A DNA stretch of 64,000 bases from Tetragonia tetragonoides (taxonomy: Eukaryota > Streptophyta > Magnoliopsida > Caryophyllales > Aizoaceae): the NCBI GenBank assembly GCA_038025085.1, contig CM076154.1:34390501-34454500 (forward strand). Reading direction: 5' to 3'. Positions within the stretch are counted from its first letter, which is position 1. Each line of letters opens with the position of its first letter. The notes under the pieces were generated by a model that saw only the letters and a list, made by a program, of their open reading frames with translations, was not told where the DNA came from and did no database searches. The position numbers and the translations under genes were made by a program. Positions 23,889 through 36,900 of this stretch are shown piece after piece.

Positions 23889-26213
23889 ATGGGGCATGGT
23901 TCTAAGAGCTGCAAACTACCATCTCACCAGCTCTTAAAAGATAAAGCAAAGAATCGGGTTGACGATCTTCAGTTGATGTTCAATGAACTTCAGTTAGCTA
24001 GGAAGGAGAGTCGGGCTGGCGATGTTGCTATGTTGGAAGAGCAAGTGAACCAAATAATTCGTGAATGGAAGGCTGAGCTTAATGAACCAACTCCAGCTTC
24101 TTCATTACGTGTGCGTAAATTCTATAATTGACCATGAAGAAGTTATTTCTGTTTTCTCCTTAGATGCAGAACACTATTTCCTATTATATGCTTATTGGAA
24201 AAAAATTTCCTTTGATATGCAGGAAGACAGTTATGATTCATTCTTTGCAGAACTTGGTCACCTGTTGCAAGATGATGCAACGAGTCCATTATCCGAACCA
24301 CCAGCCACGAGGCATGGGAATGCCTCTCATGCAGTGGCTGACTCAACCGGAGATAAAGAGGTAACATTTTTCTTTCTTGCTTCTTTGTTTTTTCTTTTTG
24401 CTCATCTTTTGTTTACTTTTGGAGCTCCTTTATTCCTTCTATATGATGCCACTGCCCTGGTGGTGTCACGATATAAGTTAAGGTTAGTTGAACAGCTATT
24501 GTTGCCGAGTCCTTGTTCTGTATATATAAGAGAGTTATGCAATTCACGTTTCAACATCTTCTACAAACAAAAGCACCATCACTATCACTTTCCTCTTTCA
24601 CATTGACCCACTGACGGTCCCCTTCCTAGTTTAAATTATTTTCATTAGTTTAGATTTGTGCACACAGTTTGTTACTATCCTCTTGGCTGTCCTCAAATGA
24701 TGTTTATTGAAACAATTGCAAACAATAAGATGATTTATCATGCTTAAAATAATAATTACATTTCTGTGTTCCTTCAGTTCATGATGTAGTTACTTCAGCA
24801 ATCTCCGAATGGTTAATACTTAATAGGGAGCCAACTGCCAGTTAATCATGAGAAAACTCACAATTTTGATGGTGTTTCACAGGTATACTATTTGAATCAT
24901 ACACCGCAGCAACATGAGTTTCAAGGTTTTGCGACTCATTTGCCACTGCAGCATGAGTTTCAAGGTTTCGAGCATTGCAATAGTACTGCTTCTAGTTTGC
25001 AAGGTACAAATATCAACAACTTTGAAGCTTCAGGTTTGCACAATTTGGTGGCCAATAAATTGGAAATGAGTAATCAATCGGATTATCTACACTTGGATGT
25101 ACATCAGAACTTTGACAATGAGATTTTTCTGAGTCCCAGTGGTATCGAGCAATGGGGAGTGGATGGCATATCTGATTTCTCGGGCGTGTTGCCAAACCTC
25201 AATCCTCCACCATCTGCCTTTTTAGGACCAAAATGTGCTCTATGGGATTGTGCAAGGCCTGCTCAATTATCGGAGTGTTGTAAGAATTACTGCAGTAGCT
25301 TTCACGCTGAGTTAGCGCCGAAGGAATGCCCCCCAGGGACACCTCCTGTTGTGAGGCCCGGAGGTATTGGTTTGAAAGATGGTCCACTGCTTGCTGCTCT
25401 TAGGGCAAAAGTAGCGGGAAATGATGTAGGCATCCCAGAATGTGAGGGTGCTGCAACCGCAAAATCTCCTTGGAAAGCTCCTGGTAAGCACATTTCCAGT
25501 GATCAGTTAGGCTCCCGGGCCCCCTGAATCCAAGTGTTTCTGTTGTGTTGAGCTACTGGAAACAGTCGTTAAATAAACTTTTAGTTTAGCAACTATGTAT
25601 CATATGCTTTCCCAATTTTAAGCATGGAGTTGAGAAACTGTATTTCCCTACCTTCTTTCTGCTGATGAAGTTTACTTTTACTTGGCTTGCAGAGCTATTT
25701 GATATTTCCATTTTAAAAGACGAAAAGATAAGGGAGTGGCTCTTTTTTGATAAACCTCGAAGAGCATTCGAGACTGGAAATAGAAAACAGAGGTCTTTAC
25801 CAGACCATGAGGGGCGCGGGTGGCATGAATCGAGGAAGCAGCTTTTGAAAGAATATGGTGGTCTGAAGAGGTCTTACTATGCAGATCCACAACCACAGTG
25901 TCCGGAGAACTTTGAATGGCATTTGTTTGAATATGAGATAGATAATTGTGATGTCTGTGCATTGTACCGATTAGAAGTAAAGGTTGCTGAAGAGAAGAGG
26001 AAGAGCCCAAAGACAAAAGGCACAAGTGATCCCCTTATCGATCTACAAAAGCGAATGGGTAGGCTCACTGCTGAAGTTACTACTGAGAACAAACGCTCTG
26101 GTAAGAGCAAGGCAAAGGCTAATCTGAAACCCGATGATGGAAATATTCTTTTGGCTTCCAACAGTTCAAGTGAAACCAACGTTCATGGAGCAGGTGATCC
26201 ACCAGCAAGGTAG
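23889..26213 (+). CDS. VOZ1: Transcription factor VOZ1-like (Vascular plant One Zinc finger)
   Basis: Four coding exons, 23889-24110, 24223-24360, 24883-25483 and 25693-26213 (TAG), join to 493 aa. The N-terminal region begins [20 protein letters not shown] and includes a helical segment [20 protein letters not shown], then the [20 protein letters not shown] block. The VOZ DNA-binding region follows: zinc ligands C-x4-C-x13-C-x3-H at about residues 238-261 (CALWDC ... CSSFH), then [40 protein letters not shown] and the conserved [20 protein letters not shown]...[17 protein letters not shown] proteins are plant-specific regulators that bind a palindromic GCGTN7ACGC site as dimers and act in flowering (phytochrome B pathway) and stress responses. 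Length agrees with family members (about 480-490 aa). Its 3' flank contains the left breakpoint of the neighbouring tandem duplication. VOZ1 versus VOZ2 cannot be settled without a tree. Confidence 0.95.
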
Positions 26214-27252
26214 TTTACTGACGACTGTCAATACTTAATAGGGTACATGGACAAGTACACTCTAATTATATATGGTAAAGAGTAGTAGTTGTTTAGCTTT
26301 TGTAGTGGTTAACAGCAGCAAAGGCTTTGGGACAGCCTGCAAGTATCGCTGTACATCGCTGTGTTTTCAATGTACAGAACAGCATTTGTGGTGTCGATGG
26401 AGATCTTAGATCTCTATATGAAAAGCGTTCTGAGTTGTTCGCTAAATATTGTAAAACAGCAAAGTGAACAAAGCAACTGTTCCGTCTCAGCCTGAGCCGA
26501 TCACAGTCGTTGTATTTAGACTAACTTGTGTGCTTGATTTGAAGCTTATGCATGAAACAATGTCATAGTTATCTAGCTCCCATTTTACTGTCTCTTCAAA
26601 AACTGAATACCCGATTTACTGCCCATGGGAATGGTATCCAATTGGACCAAATTTCCTTTTTCTGTTGTCTCACAACGTCACTGACGGAGTTGAGGTCTAT
26701 TAGAACGAGTAGGCTATAGACGAAATTAAGGCCCTGATTTTGTCAGCGATTTCATTATGCTCAAGATGATTAGATGATTTGGGTCAAATGTTCCCCAAAT
26801 CCGAAGAAATTTGGACCTAGTTAGATTTTCTTGTAAAACACAACAAATATTCTCCAATCAGTGGTAAAACCTTACTCAATCAGTATGAATCAGTAGCATG
26901 ACCTTATTCAACCAGTGAGAATCAGTGGAAATAAGAGGAAAAGAACGCACACTGAGCCTATATCTCGCAAGTGGTTCTTGCAACTATTTTTTTGGCTGCT
27001 TTATTTCATCTAGTACATACTACAATACCATGCTTATTCCGCAGTTAAAAGCAGATTCCCAAGCACCTGGAGGCAAAATATGTAGACATGGCAACAGTTT
27101 CAATCGCCTTAACACGGATAAAACATAACAGAAGCCCATAGTTCGACTGATCTAGGAGGTTTAAGAATGTTATGCGTACACGAAGGCGTTGAATTGACAG
27201 GCAAAACATACAGCACAAAGCTATACACTTATTATACTCCCAATAATCTCTA
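26214..27252. other. VOZ1 3' flank and left edge of the oxidase tandem array
   Basis: Contains the VOZ1 3' UTR. From gcttgatttgaagcttatgc (26532) onward it is homologous to the spacers at 32673/33060 and 38899, and so forms the downstream part of the duplicated unit. A partial MITE carrying aatcagtggtaaaacctta-type repeats lies at about 26858-26954. Its right end aaaagaacgcac matches the complete element at 33398-33642, but its left end is missing. Confidence 0.7.
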
Positions 27253-30200
27253 CTACTGTTGAACTGAGGACCATGAATTTGCGTCAATCCAATCAAACGC
27301 TATAGGGCCGAGGAATGCATCTGGAATGCCAAAAGAACTGACCAATGCTAGTGTGTGTGGACGCAGCTCGCTGCAGAGCTCCATCACTTCTTGCCTCACG
27401 GCAGCTGCGTTTTCAACAGATAAGTACCCGTAACGGAGGAATGCAGCGTCCTCTTCCAGGATGATCAAAGCATACAAAGTTCGCAATAAAGCTAACACAT
27501 CCTACACATTAAAAAACAACCCTCAGCTTTAACCTATGAAAAGAATATAAGCTCTGCCAAGAACAAAAAGCCTCCAAGAGACATTATGATTTGATGACAA
27601 CTTGAAAATGAGCAGATAGCAAACTATTGGTTAAATACAGGAAAAAAATATCTGCACTGTTCTTCTCTAAACCACAACAATATGTCTTCACCTATGATGA
27701 CGGCATCTCAACATGTCCTACTAGTTTTAGAAACAACTAGCTATTCTAAATATCAACTCATTCTGACGCAAGAAGAAAAATTCGTGGCCTTAGGCCAACA
27801 CCTGTTCGACTACTCGCCCTTTACTATCTTGGCAGTCCATCACAAGTTCATAACCACCTATGACTACTAAATCATTTGTTTCGTAAGACCCAACTTTCTT
27901 AAGGCACTCGTGCGTTTCCAAATGCCTCACGAGCTTCCAAATCAGATTTGCATTTTCTCAAAGTTTTGGACACATTTTTCCAAAGTGTTTCCATGTCCGA
28001 TACATATTTGACGCGCATAACACAGTCCAAAATCACGTTTTTGTGAATCAGAGAGAATAACTATCATAAACATATATAGATACTCATGAAGTATTCCTTT
28101 ACCTTCACTGGACCAGCAGGAACATTAGCTTCAGCCTCTAGAGAAGTAAGTAAAATCGCCTTGTCTGCAAAAGCTCTGCCCAAATCTTCAGCAAGCTGAT
28201 AACCCTGATGAGGGAATACTAAATTTTGTATTAGTGTATCAAAGATAGACATGGGAGAAACTAGCCCTGTCCATTCATAAATGTATACACAGGCACGAAA
28301 ATGCACACATTCAGAAGAGAAAAAAGATGGAAACTCTCACCAGAACAAAAGCATACTCTTTACTTCTCCCTTGCTTTAGACGCACTGAAACTTCTGCTAC
28401 AAAACGGTTTAATAGATCTCTCTCCCTCAAGCAGAATATGTCTGTCTGATCACAAAACCAGGATAAACATTAATGCATTTTTCATGTTGATTAATGAGAC
28501 TTGTAGCAACCAAAATGATACCTGAAACTGGCAGCTCCTTAGAATAGAACTTGTCAGCTGAGATGGGATGGCAGGGCTAGGGCTGTTCATGTGCTCCAAC
28601 CACAATCCTTTAAATGGTCTCTTGTGCTTTTGAGTAGCCATATATTCCCCGAGCAGTGCCTTGCTCACCTGGATAGACAATCATATAGTGATGTGGAAAC
28701 AAAGTATGATAATTAAACTCGATAATCATTATCCATTTCTTAAAAAATTGTCAGATGTGCATCTTCTATAGTTCAAGTAGATCTTGTCGAAGTTCAGAGG
28801 AACAAGCAACAAACTTGGTATACTGCACACCAAGAATTATTCCTAATGACAGAAAATGATTTCTTTATGAAGATGATGAACAGTTCATAGGTGGATCTAT
28901 TTGGGAAGTAAGAACCCCCTTGACATCTCTCCATCTGCAAAGAATTCTCGATGTACATGAAGGAGCAATATTTCAAAACAATAAAATGGACATGGATGAA
29001 AATTGCTGTTTGCTAAATAGAAAAAGTTTCAACAGATAGGGCAGCAAATGATGGGTATAATATCATGTACGCCTATGTTTGTATGTGCCATCTTATTTAT
29101 TTGTTGTAAACTGGTATGTAATAAACTGGAAACATAGACCAATATATGAAGGTATGAAGTATGATCCTCGGTATTGCTTTTCATAACAAGAAGTTTTATA
29201 TGTTCTTCTATAGGGAAGATAGGGCAGCAAATGATCGGTTACATACGCCTATGTTGGAATGTGTCACTTAAGTTATTTGTTGTAAAGTGGCCTGTAATAA
29301 ACTGGAAACATAGACCAATATATGAAGGTCTGTAATCTGTATCATGATCCTCGTTTTGCTATTCACCACCTGTAAAGTTTTATACGTTCTTCAAATATGT
29401 CATTCTGACTACCCATCATACAACTCTGCGCTTTAGCTTAGATATGTCCAATCCATTAGCTGAAACCACAACATGAACCATACCATGCTACTCCGTATTA
29501 AGCAATTGCACTTGTCACCCCCCCCCCACCACCTCCCCGGGTTTAAACTGCAGTACAACAAGCTCACAAGTAACAATTATTAATATTATATTCTGCATAA
29601 ATCAATCAGTCAGGGGTCACAATACAGGACCGAGCAAGGTCACATACACATTATCAGGCCAGAATCCAGATAGAACCCCCATTGACAACAGACAGGACAC
29701 CAAAATAGAAGCATCAGCATTACATACTATTAGGATTTGTTGACATTCATGAAGCACATTCAACAGAAGAGTTGGACCTTATATTAGAAGAGCAATCCTA
29801 ATAAACTTTGGTATACGAATTCCAGCAGTGGCAAAAAGTAGCTCAGCAGCTTCTAGTTACCAACAATGAACTGATAACCTATGATTAGAGAACTAACTAC
29901 CTTGGATAACTCTCCCCAATTCGATCACCTGCCTCGTAATTGTCAAGGTGTATTAATTTTTTTCTTCTTCTTTTTCTGTTACATGTGACCAAGTGTGTTC
30001 ACTTGTTTGAAGCAAGATATACTCAGTGGCGGATCCAGAAATATTAGTAAGAGCGTTCACTCTTCAAAAAAATTCATCATATCTACATGAGATTGTGCAT
30101 ATAAACTGCATAACAAACATAGCCAAAATGAATATGATATTACCTGCTGCATGAGAACATTATTGTCCCCCTGAAATGTTAACTGCACATCGTACTCTCC

Positions 30201-32503
30201 TTTCAAATGACCTACACGATTCTCAGTCATCAGCCCTTGCCCTCCACAGGCTTCCCGACACTCCTAGATATATACATGAACTCATATCAATTAATGTTAG
30301 GACAAATAAATGTCAAAGTTGACTGAGCATTGAGGCTGCTGACCTGAAGAGTCCGCATGTTATGCCAAGTTAGTGTAGCTTTTAGAGCTCTAGAAACAAC
30401 ATGATTTGTTTCAGGTGACCTCTTCACATATAGTGATTTCATATAGTTCCCAGCAAAACTCATTGCGTACCTGCGGTTCACATAAAGACGCTCTTGATTA
30501 CAATTATGAAACAGAAATCCATTGTGTCGGTGGCATTTCCAGTACAGAACTCCCATAAGGTACAATTATCCTAAAGCATCAAGTTTTCAGATTTACAAAT
30601 TCCAAAAACTTTCTCCTACTAGTAGATTTTCCAAAGCAAAGGTGGCAAAAACACATTGCCAAAGCACAAGCAATTAGTCAGCAGTGAAACCTTTCCGCAT
30701 GAGATGCAATCAGAAATGCATTATACGTATGATGCAACTTGCAAGAATCACTGAATGAATGACTTACGTCTTTGCAAGAAGAGGCAAGAGCCGTCGCTGG
30801 TGACTTGGGTAGTCAAGCAATAGTACTTCAGGCTCCTTTGGTGCTAGGGAAAAGGCTCGCCTTGACAAAGCATACCTTATAGCGGTAGCTAAACCAATCT
30901 GTTTAAGAATGTTAACCGAAAATTATAAAGCACTTATGAAAGTAAAATCTTTGAAACTGTATATTGCATAGTATGTAATATTGACACCTTCGATATGTAA
31001 ATGGCACTGACTGCGATATTGACATGATTAGATATTAGCGGGGCAACAAATGCTGCAAACCTCTGAAGAAAAAACATGGCACATGATCATTCAAGTCAAA
31101 AGTACTGCAAATATTCATAGTTCTTATTTAAATTATTCAAATATATCAAACCTGATCGGGGTCTTTTATTGCACTAAGATATTGGCCATCAGGACAAACA
31201 TCAGCAACAGAATTCAACAAATTTTCCCTAGGGATGCGAACATTATCGAACCTGGGGAGACAAGCAATCTTATATGTGACATTCAGACCTTTACAAGAAA
31301 AGCAGATACTTCACGAATACAACCCACAAGTAGTTACCAGATTCGGCCATTGTCCACACCATTTAGTCCAATCTTATGACCGCAGTCAGCAATACGTATA
31401 TTTGGACAGACGACGTTGCCATAGGCATCCCTGATCTGGACTATAAATGCATGAGCACCTTGATTTTCCCCATTGATATTGAGTTGTGAGAAAACTATAG
31501 CGTGAGTTGCATGCTACAAAAAATAAAACATAGAATGTTAAAGTAAGCAATAAGAAGATATATAAGTAGCAACAGAGAGAGACGGGAATTTCCATACTTT
31601 AGCTGCTCCACCAATCAAGTATTTCGGAGCTGATTCACAAGGAGTGTTGATAATGAACTCTCCAGCATTTGGATCATAAGTAGCGACTGTTTCAAATCCT
31701 CTCATCTAAACACATCAAGAACAAGTTTGACAACATTAAATAGTTGTACAAAAATAATGAACACGAATATGATTCTCAAACAAGTCCCTTACAGTTTTTA
31801 ACTTACGTTACTTCCATGTCCCAGCTTAGTCATAGCATAGCAACCCTTCATCCCATAATCTTCAGTAATTTTAAGCCATTTGTCATGGTGACGCTTCGTA
31901 CCAAAAAACTGGATTGCGCCACCCCTGAAATACATACATTAGCACCTAATGATGAATAAGTCTCTGCTTCGACAACATCAAGCAGTGCCAAAAAAAGCTA
32001 TATTTTTTAAAGGGCACTTGGAAGAAGAAGAAGAAGAAAAAGAAGAGGAGGTTAACTAACCACAAAAAGAAATGAACATCTATCATAACAGCAAGGGAGT
32101 GATCATAAATCGAAATAGCCTCATTCAAAGCCATCCTCCTAAGCTCAACCTCAGCTCCTCTCTCTATGATCCACCCTCTAAAAACCCCACTTTCCACCAA
32201 GTACTGGAGCTGCTTCACTGCTATCTCCCTCTGCTGTTCTATAGACTGATCATAGTCAGGCGACACGAAAATCTTACTCCCTACCTTTCTAGGATTAAAC
32301 AAATCACTCTCGCTCATCAGACTAAACAACCAGTCACGCTCTTCAATGTTATGCATATCCAGAAGCGCCCTCATTTGGTTGGTGTCAAAAGTGAGGGTCT
32401 CAGAGAGACGCGGGTCAGAGTAAGTAGAGCATGCCAATGAGGAAAGAGCGAGCGATGACAGAGAGTTGGCTGTGGATTGGGGGCTGCCATTCAAAGAATC
32501 CAT
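27253..32503 (-). CDS. ACX3-type acyl-CoA oxidase, copy A (catalytic Glu replaced by Gln)
   Basis: Thirteen exons join in frame to 666 aa: 32503-32061, 31924-31807, 31705-31598, 31513-31338, 31251-31152, 31062-30988, 30898-30768, 30470-30344, 30263-30144, 28668-28522, 28445-28341, 28204-28103 and 27501-27253. Closest by eye to plant ACX3 (peroxisomal medium-chain acyl-CoA oxidase, first step of beta-oxidation, FAD-dependent, producing H2O2). Family blocks are clear: [80 protein letters not shown]. Oddities: the catalytic-base motif reads TFQGDNNV (Gln457) instead of [14 protein letters not shown] is TKLGHGSN; KYWIGG is KYLIGG; codons for KTI are missing in exon 8; and a 33-nt deletion in exon 1 removes the PTS2 region. 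The C-terminus SVQQ is not a PTS1. Open but probably not a working oxidase. Confidence 0.88.
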
Positions 32504-32673
32504 TGTAGACAGAGGGAGAGGCAGAGAACAAGATCGAAGTGACTGATATCATATAACATGAATCAGCCACAAAGGAAAACTGATAGTATCATATGCTAGG
32601 ATGTTAGGTGAGACTTGACAAAGCGAGTTCATAGTAGTTGTAAGTCAATTCAAAGTGTTGATACTATAAGAGC

Positions 32674-33060
32674 TTGATTTGAAGCTTATGCATGAAACGA
32701 TGTGATAGTAATCTAACTCCCATTTTACTCTCTTCAGGAAATGTATACCCGATTTTTTTTTGCTTGGCAAAAAAGAGGGTGCAAGTGAATGGCAACCGAG
32801 CCAACCCCCGCTACGTCATGTTCAGAGAACGAGATCGAAGTGACTGATATCATATAACATGAATCAGCCACAAAGGACAACTGATAGTATCATATGCTAG
32901 GATGTTAGGTGGGACTTGACAGAGCGAGTTCATAGTAGTTCTACGTCAATTCAAACAAAGGACAACTGATAGTATCATATGCTAGGATGTTAGGTGGGAC
33001 TTGACAGAGCGAGTTCATAGTAGTTCTAAGTCAATTCAAAGTGTTGATACTATAAGAGCT
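32674..33060 (-). pseudogene. Ghost oxidase unit: only its flanks remain
   Basis: After the duplication junction ataagagc|ttgatttg (about 32673) comes about 75 bp of downstream flank, then a fragment of SINE family 2 (about 32757-32818). Then, with no gene body, comes the 5'-UTR sequence cagagaacgagatcgaagtg that normally sits just upstream of the ACX start codon. A partly repeated 5' flank (gatagtatcatatgctagg occurs twice) leads into a second identical junction at 33060. The simplest reading is a copy whose whole coding region was deleted. Alternatively, repeated unequal exchange within the spacer could give the same picture. Confidence 0.6.
32757..32818 (-). mobile_element. SINE family 2 fragment
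   Basis: gagggtgcaagtgaatggca ... ccaacccccgctacgtcatg matches one end of the SINEs at 38985-39245 and (inverse) 57440-57690. Confidence 0.55.
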
Positions 33061-33397
33061 TGATTTGAAGCTTATGCATGAAACGATGTGAATAGTAATC
33101 TAACTCCCATTTTACTGTCTCTTCAGGAAATGTATACCTGATTTACTGCGCATGGGAATGGTATCCAATTGGACCAAACTTTATTTTATTTTCCTTTTTT
33201 TGTTGTCTCACAAAGTCACTTACGGAGTTGAGGTCTATTAGCACGAGTAGGCTGTAGAGGAAATTAAGGCCCTGATTTTGTCAGCGATGTCATTATGCTC
33301 AAGATGATTTGGGGTCAAATGTTCCCCAAATCCTAAGAAATTTGGACCTATTTAGATTTTCTTGTAAAACACAGCAAATATTCTCCAACTAGACTGA

Positions 33398-33642
33398 GGG
33401 TGTGTTCTTTTTTACTTATTGGACCTTGCTCAATCAGTGAGAATCAGTGGCTAGACCTTATTGAATCAGCGAAAATCAGTGGCAGACTCTAACTCAATCA
33501 GTGAAAATCAGTGGCAGGACCTTATCGAATCAGTGAGAATCAGTGGAAAGACCTTACGGAATCAGTGGTAAAACCTTAATCAGTAGAAATCACTGGCATG
33601 ATCTTACTCAATCAGTGAGAATCAGTGGAAAAGAACGCACCC
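33398..33642. mobile_element. PIF/Harbinger-type MITE with internal aatcagtg repeats
   Basis: Ends gggtgtgttctttttt and (inverse) gggtgcgttcttttcc, flanked by TGA duplications at 33395-33397 and 33643-33645. The interior is a tandem array of 25-40 bp units containing aatcagtgagaatcagtgg. The homologous spacer downstream of copy C (39421-39436, agactgagcctaca) is the empty site with a single TGA, which confirms the insertion and its limits. Confidence 0.88.
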
Positions 33643-33961
33643 TGAGCCTATATCCCGTAAGTTGTTCTTACAACATTGTTTTTTTGGCTGTTTATTCCAT
33701 CTAATACATACTACAGTACCATGCTTATTCCGCAGTTAAAAGCAGATTCCCAAGCACCTGGAGCCAAAAATGCTTAGACATGGCAACAATTTCAATCCCC
33801 TGAACACGGATAAAACATAACAGAAGCCCACTTTTGGGAATTGTACATAGTTCGACTGATGTAGGAGTTTTAAGAATGTTATGCGTACACGAAGGCGTTG
33901 AATTGACAGGCAAAACATACAGCACAAAGCTATACATTTATCATATTCCCAATAATCTCTA

Positions 33962-36900
33962 CTACTGTTGCACTGAGGACCATGAATTTGCGTCAATCCA
34001 ATCAAACGCTATAGGGCCGAGGAATGCATCTGGAATGCCAAAAGAACTTACCAATGCTAGTGCGTGTGGACGCAGCTCGCTGCAGAGCTCCATCACTTCT
34101 TGCCTCACGGCAGCTGCGTTCTCAACAGAGTACCCGTAACGGAGGAATGAAGCGTCCTCTTCCAAGATGATCAAAGCATACAAAGTTCGCAATAAAGCTA
34201 ACACATCCTGCACATTCAAAAACCCTCAGCTTTAGCCTATGAAAAGAATATAAGCTCTGCCAAGAACAAAAAGCCTACAAGAGACATTATGATTTGATGA
34301 CAACTTGAAAATGAGCAGATAGCAAACTATTGGTCAGATACAGGAGAAAAATATCTGCACTGTTCTTCTCTAAACCAAAACAAGGTCGATCAATCACTGT
34401 AATTTTTTGATAAAAAACTATGTATTCACCTATGATGATAGCATCTCACCATGTCCTATCTAGTTTTAGAAAGAACTAGCTGTTCTAAATATCAACTCAT
34501 TCTGACGCAAGAAGAAAAATTAGTAGCCTTAGACCAACACCTGTTCGACTTCTCGCCCTTTAGTATCTTGGCAGTCCATCACAAGTTCATAACCACCTAT
34601 GACTACTAAATCAGATTTGCATTTTCTCAAGGTGTTTCCATGTCCAATACATATTTGACGCGAATAACACAGTCCAAAATCACGTTTTTGTGAATCAGAG
34701 AGAATAACTATCATAAACATATATAGATATTCATGAAGTATTCCTTTACCTTCACTGGACCAGCAGGAACATTAGCTTCAGCTTCTAAAGAACTAAGTAA
34801 AATTGCCTTGTCTGCAAAAGCTCTGCCCAAATCTTCAGCAAGCTGATAACCCTGATGAGGGAATAATAAATTTTGTATTATTGTACCAAAGATAGACATG
34901 GGAGAAACTAGCCCTGTCCATTCATAAATGTACAGACAACTGGCATCTCTACCGATGAAAATGCACACATTCAGAAGAGAATAAGATTAAGTTCAGTCAA
35001 AGATAAAAAATCTCACCAGAACAAAAGCATACTCTTTACTTCTCCCTTGCTTTAGATGCACCGAAACTTCTGCTACAAAACGGTTTAATAGATCTCTCTC
35101 CCTCAAGCAGAATATGTCAGTCTGATCAAAAAACCATGATAAACATTAATGCATTTTTCATGTAGATTAATGAAACTTGTAGCAACCAAAAAATGATACC
35201 TGAAACTGGCAGCTCCTTAGAATAGAACTTGTCAGCTGAGACGGGATGGCAGGGCTAGGGCTATTCATGTGCTCCAACCACAATCCTTTAAATGGTCTCT
35301 TGTGCTTTTGAGTAGCCATATATTCCCTGAGCAGTGCCTTGCTCACCTGGATAGACAATCATTTAGTTCTATTGGTTATGGCCCAATTTTAAAGTGATGT
35401 GGAAACAAAAGTATGAAATTCAACTCTATAATCATTATCCATTTCTTAGAAAATTGTCAGATGTGCATCTTCTATAGTTCAAGAAGATCTTGTCAAAGTT
35501 CAGAGGAACAAGCAACAAACTTGGTATACTGCAAACCAAGAATTATTCCTAATCACAGAGTAAAAATGATTCCTTTATGAAGATGATGTACAATTCATAG
35601 GTGGATCTATTTGGGAAGTAAGAACCCCCTTGACATCTCTCCATCTGCAAAGAATTCTCGATGTACATGAAGGAGAAATATTTCAAAACAATAAAATGGA
35701 CATGGATGAATGAAGATTGCCTGTTTGCTAAATAGAAAAAGTTTCAACAGATAGGGCAGCAAATGATGGGTATATCATGTACGCCTATGTTTTTATGTGC
35801 CATCTTATTTATTTGTTGTAAACTGGTATGTAGTAAACTGGAAACATAGACTAATATATGAAGGTATGAATTATGATCCTCGGTATTGCTATATTCATAA
35901 CAAGAAGTTTTATATGTTCTTCTATAGGGAAGATAGGGCAGCAAATGATGGGTTACATACGCCTATGTTGGAATGTGTCACGTAAGTTATTTGTTGTAAA
36001 GTGGCCTGTAATAAACTGGAAACAATCCTCATAAAATTAGGTATCTGAATTCCAGCAGTGACAAAAAGTAGCTCAGCAGCTTCTAGTTACCAACAATGAA
36101 CTGATAACCTATGATTATTAGAGAACTAACTACCTTGGATAACTCTCCCCAATTCGATCACCTGCCTCGTAATTGTCAAAGTGTATTAACTTTTTTCTTC
36201 TTCTTTTTCTGTTTCATGTGACCAGGTGTGTTCACTTGTTTGAAGCAAGATATACTCAGTGGCGGATCCAGAAATATTAGTAAGAGGGGTCACTCTTCAA
36301 AAAAATTCACCATATCTACATGAGATTGTGCATATAAACTGCATAACAAACATAGCCAAAATGAAAATGATATTACCTGCTGCATGAGACTTGTCCCCCA
36401 CAAATGTTAACTGCACATCGTACTCTCCTTTCAAATGACCTACACGATTCTCAGTCTTCAGACCTTGCCCTCCACAGGCTTCACGACACTCCTAGATATA
36501 CACATGAACTCATATCAATTAATGTTAGGACGAAAATAAATGTGAAAGTTGACTGAGCATATTGCGGCTGCTGACCGACCTGAAGAGTCCGCATGTTATG
36601 CCAAGTTAGTGTAGCTTTTAGAGCACTAGAAACAACATGGATAGTCTTATTTGTTTCAGGTGACCTCTTCACATATAGTGATTTCATATAGTTCCCAGCA
36701 AAACTCATTGCGTACCTGCGGTGCAAATAAAGACGCTATTGATTACAAATATCAAACAGAAATCCCTTGTGTTGGTGGCATATAACTAGAATCTACCATT
36801 GGCAATGCTTTAACATGGCTGAATGTTGACAGGGATGGTACGCATACGCCATACATTAACATTAACATTACCCCAGAGCCTCCAAAGAGGCTCCCGCCTA

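Larger units (their letters stand above)
32504..33961. other. Spacer between copies A and B: 5' flank of A, ghost-copy remnant, MITE
   Basis: 32504-32673 is the 5' flank of copy A. 32674-33060 is a rearranged remnant of a further unit (own entry). 33061-33961 is the downstream flank of copy B with a complete MITE. No intact ORF. Confidence 0.7.

Noticed and set aside
24061..24606. 181-codon ORF across VOZ1 exon 3
   Set aside because: It reads through the introns on both sides. Only 24223-24360 is conserved VOZ1 sequence.
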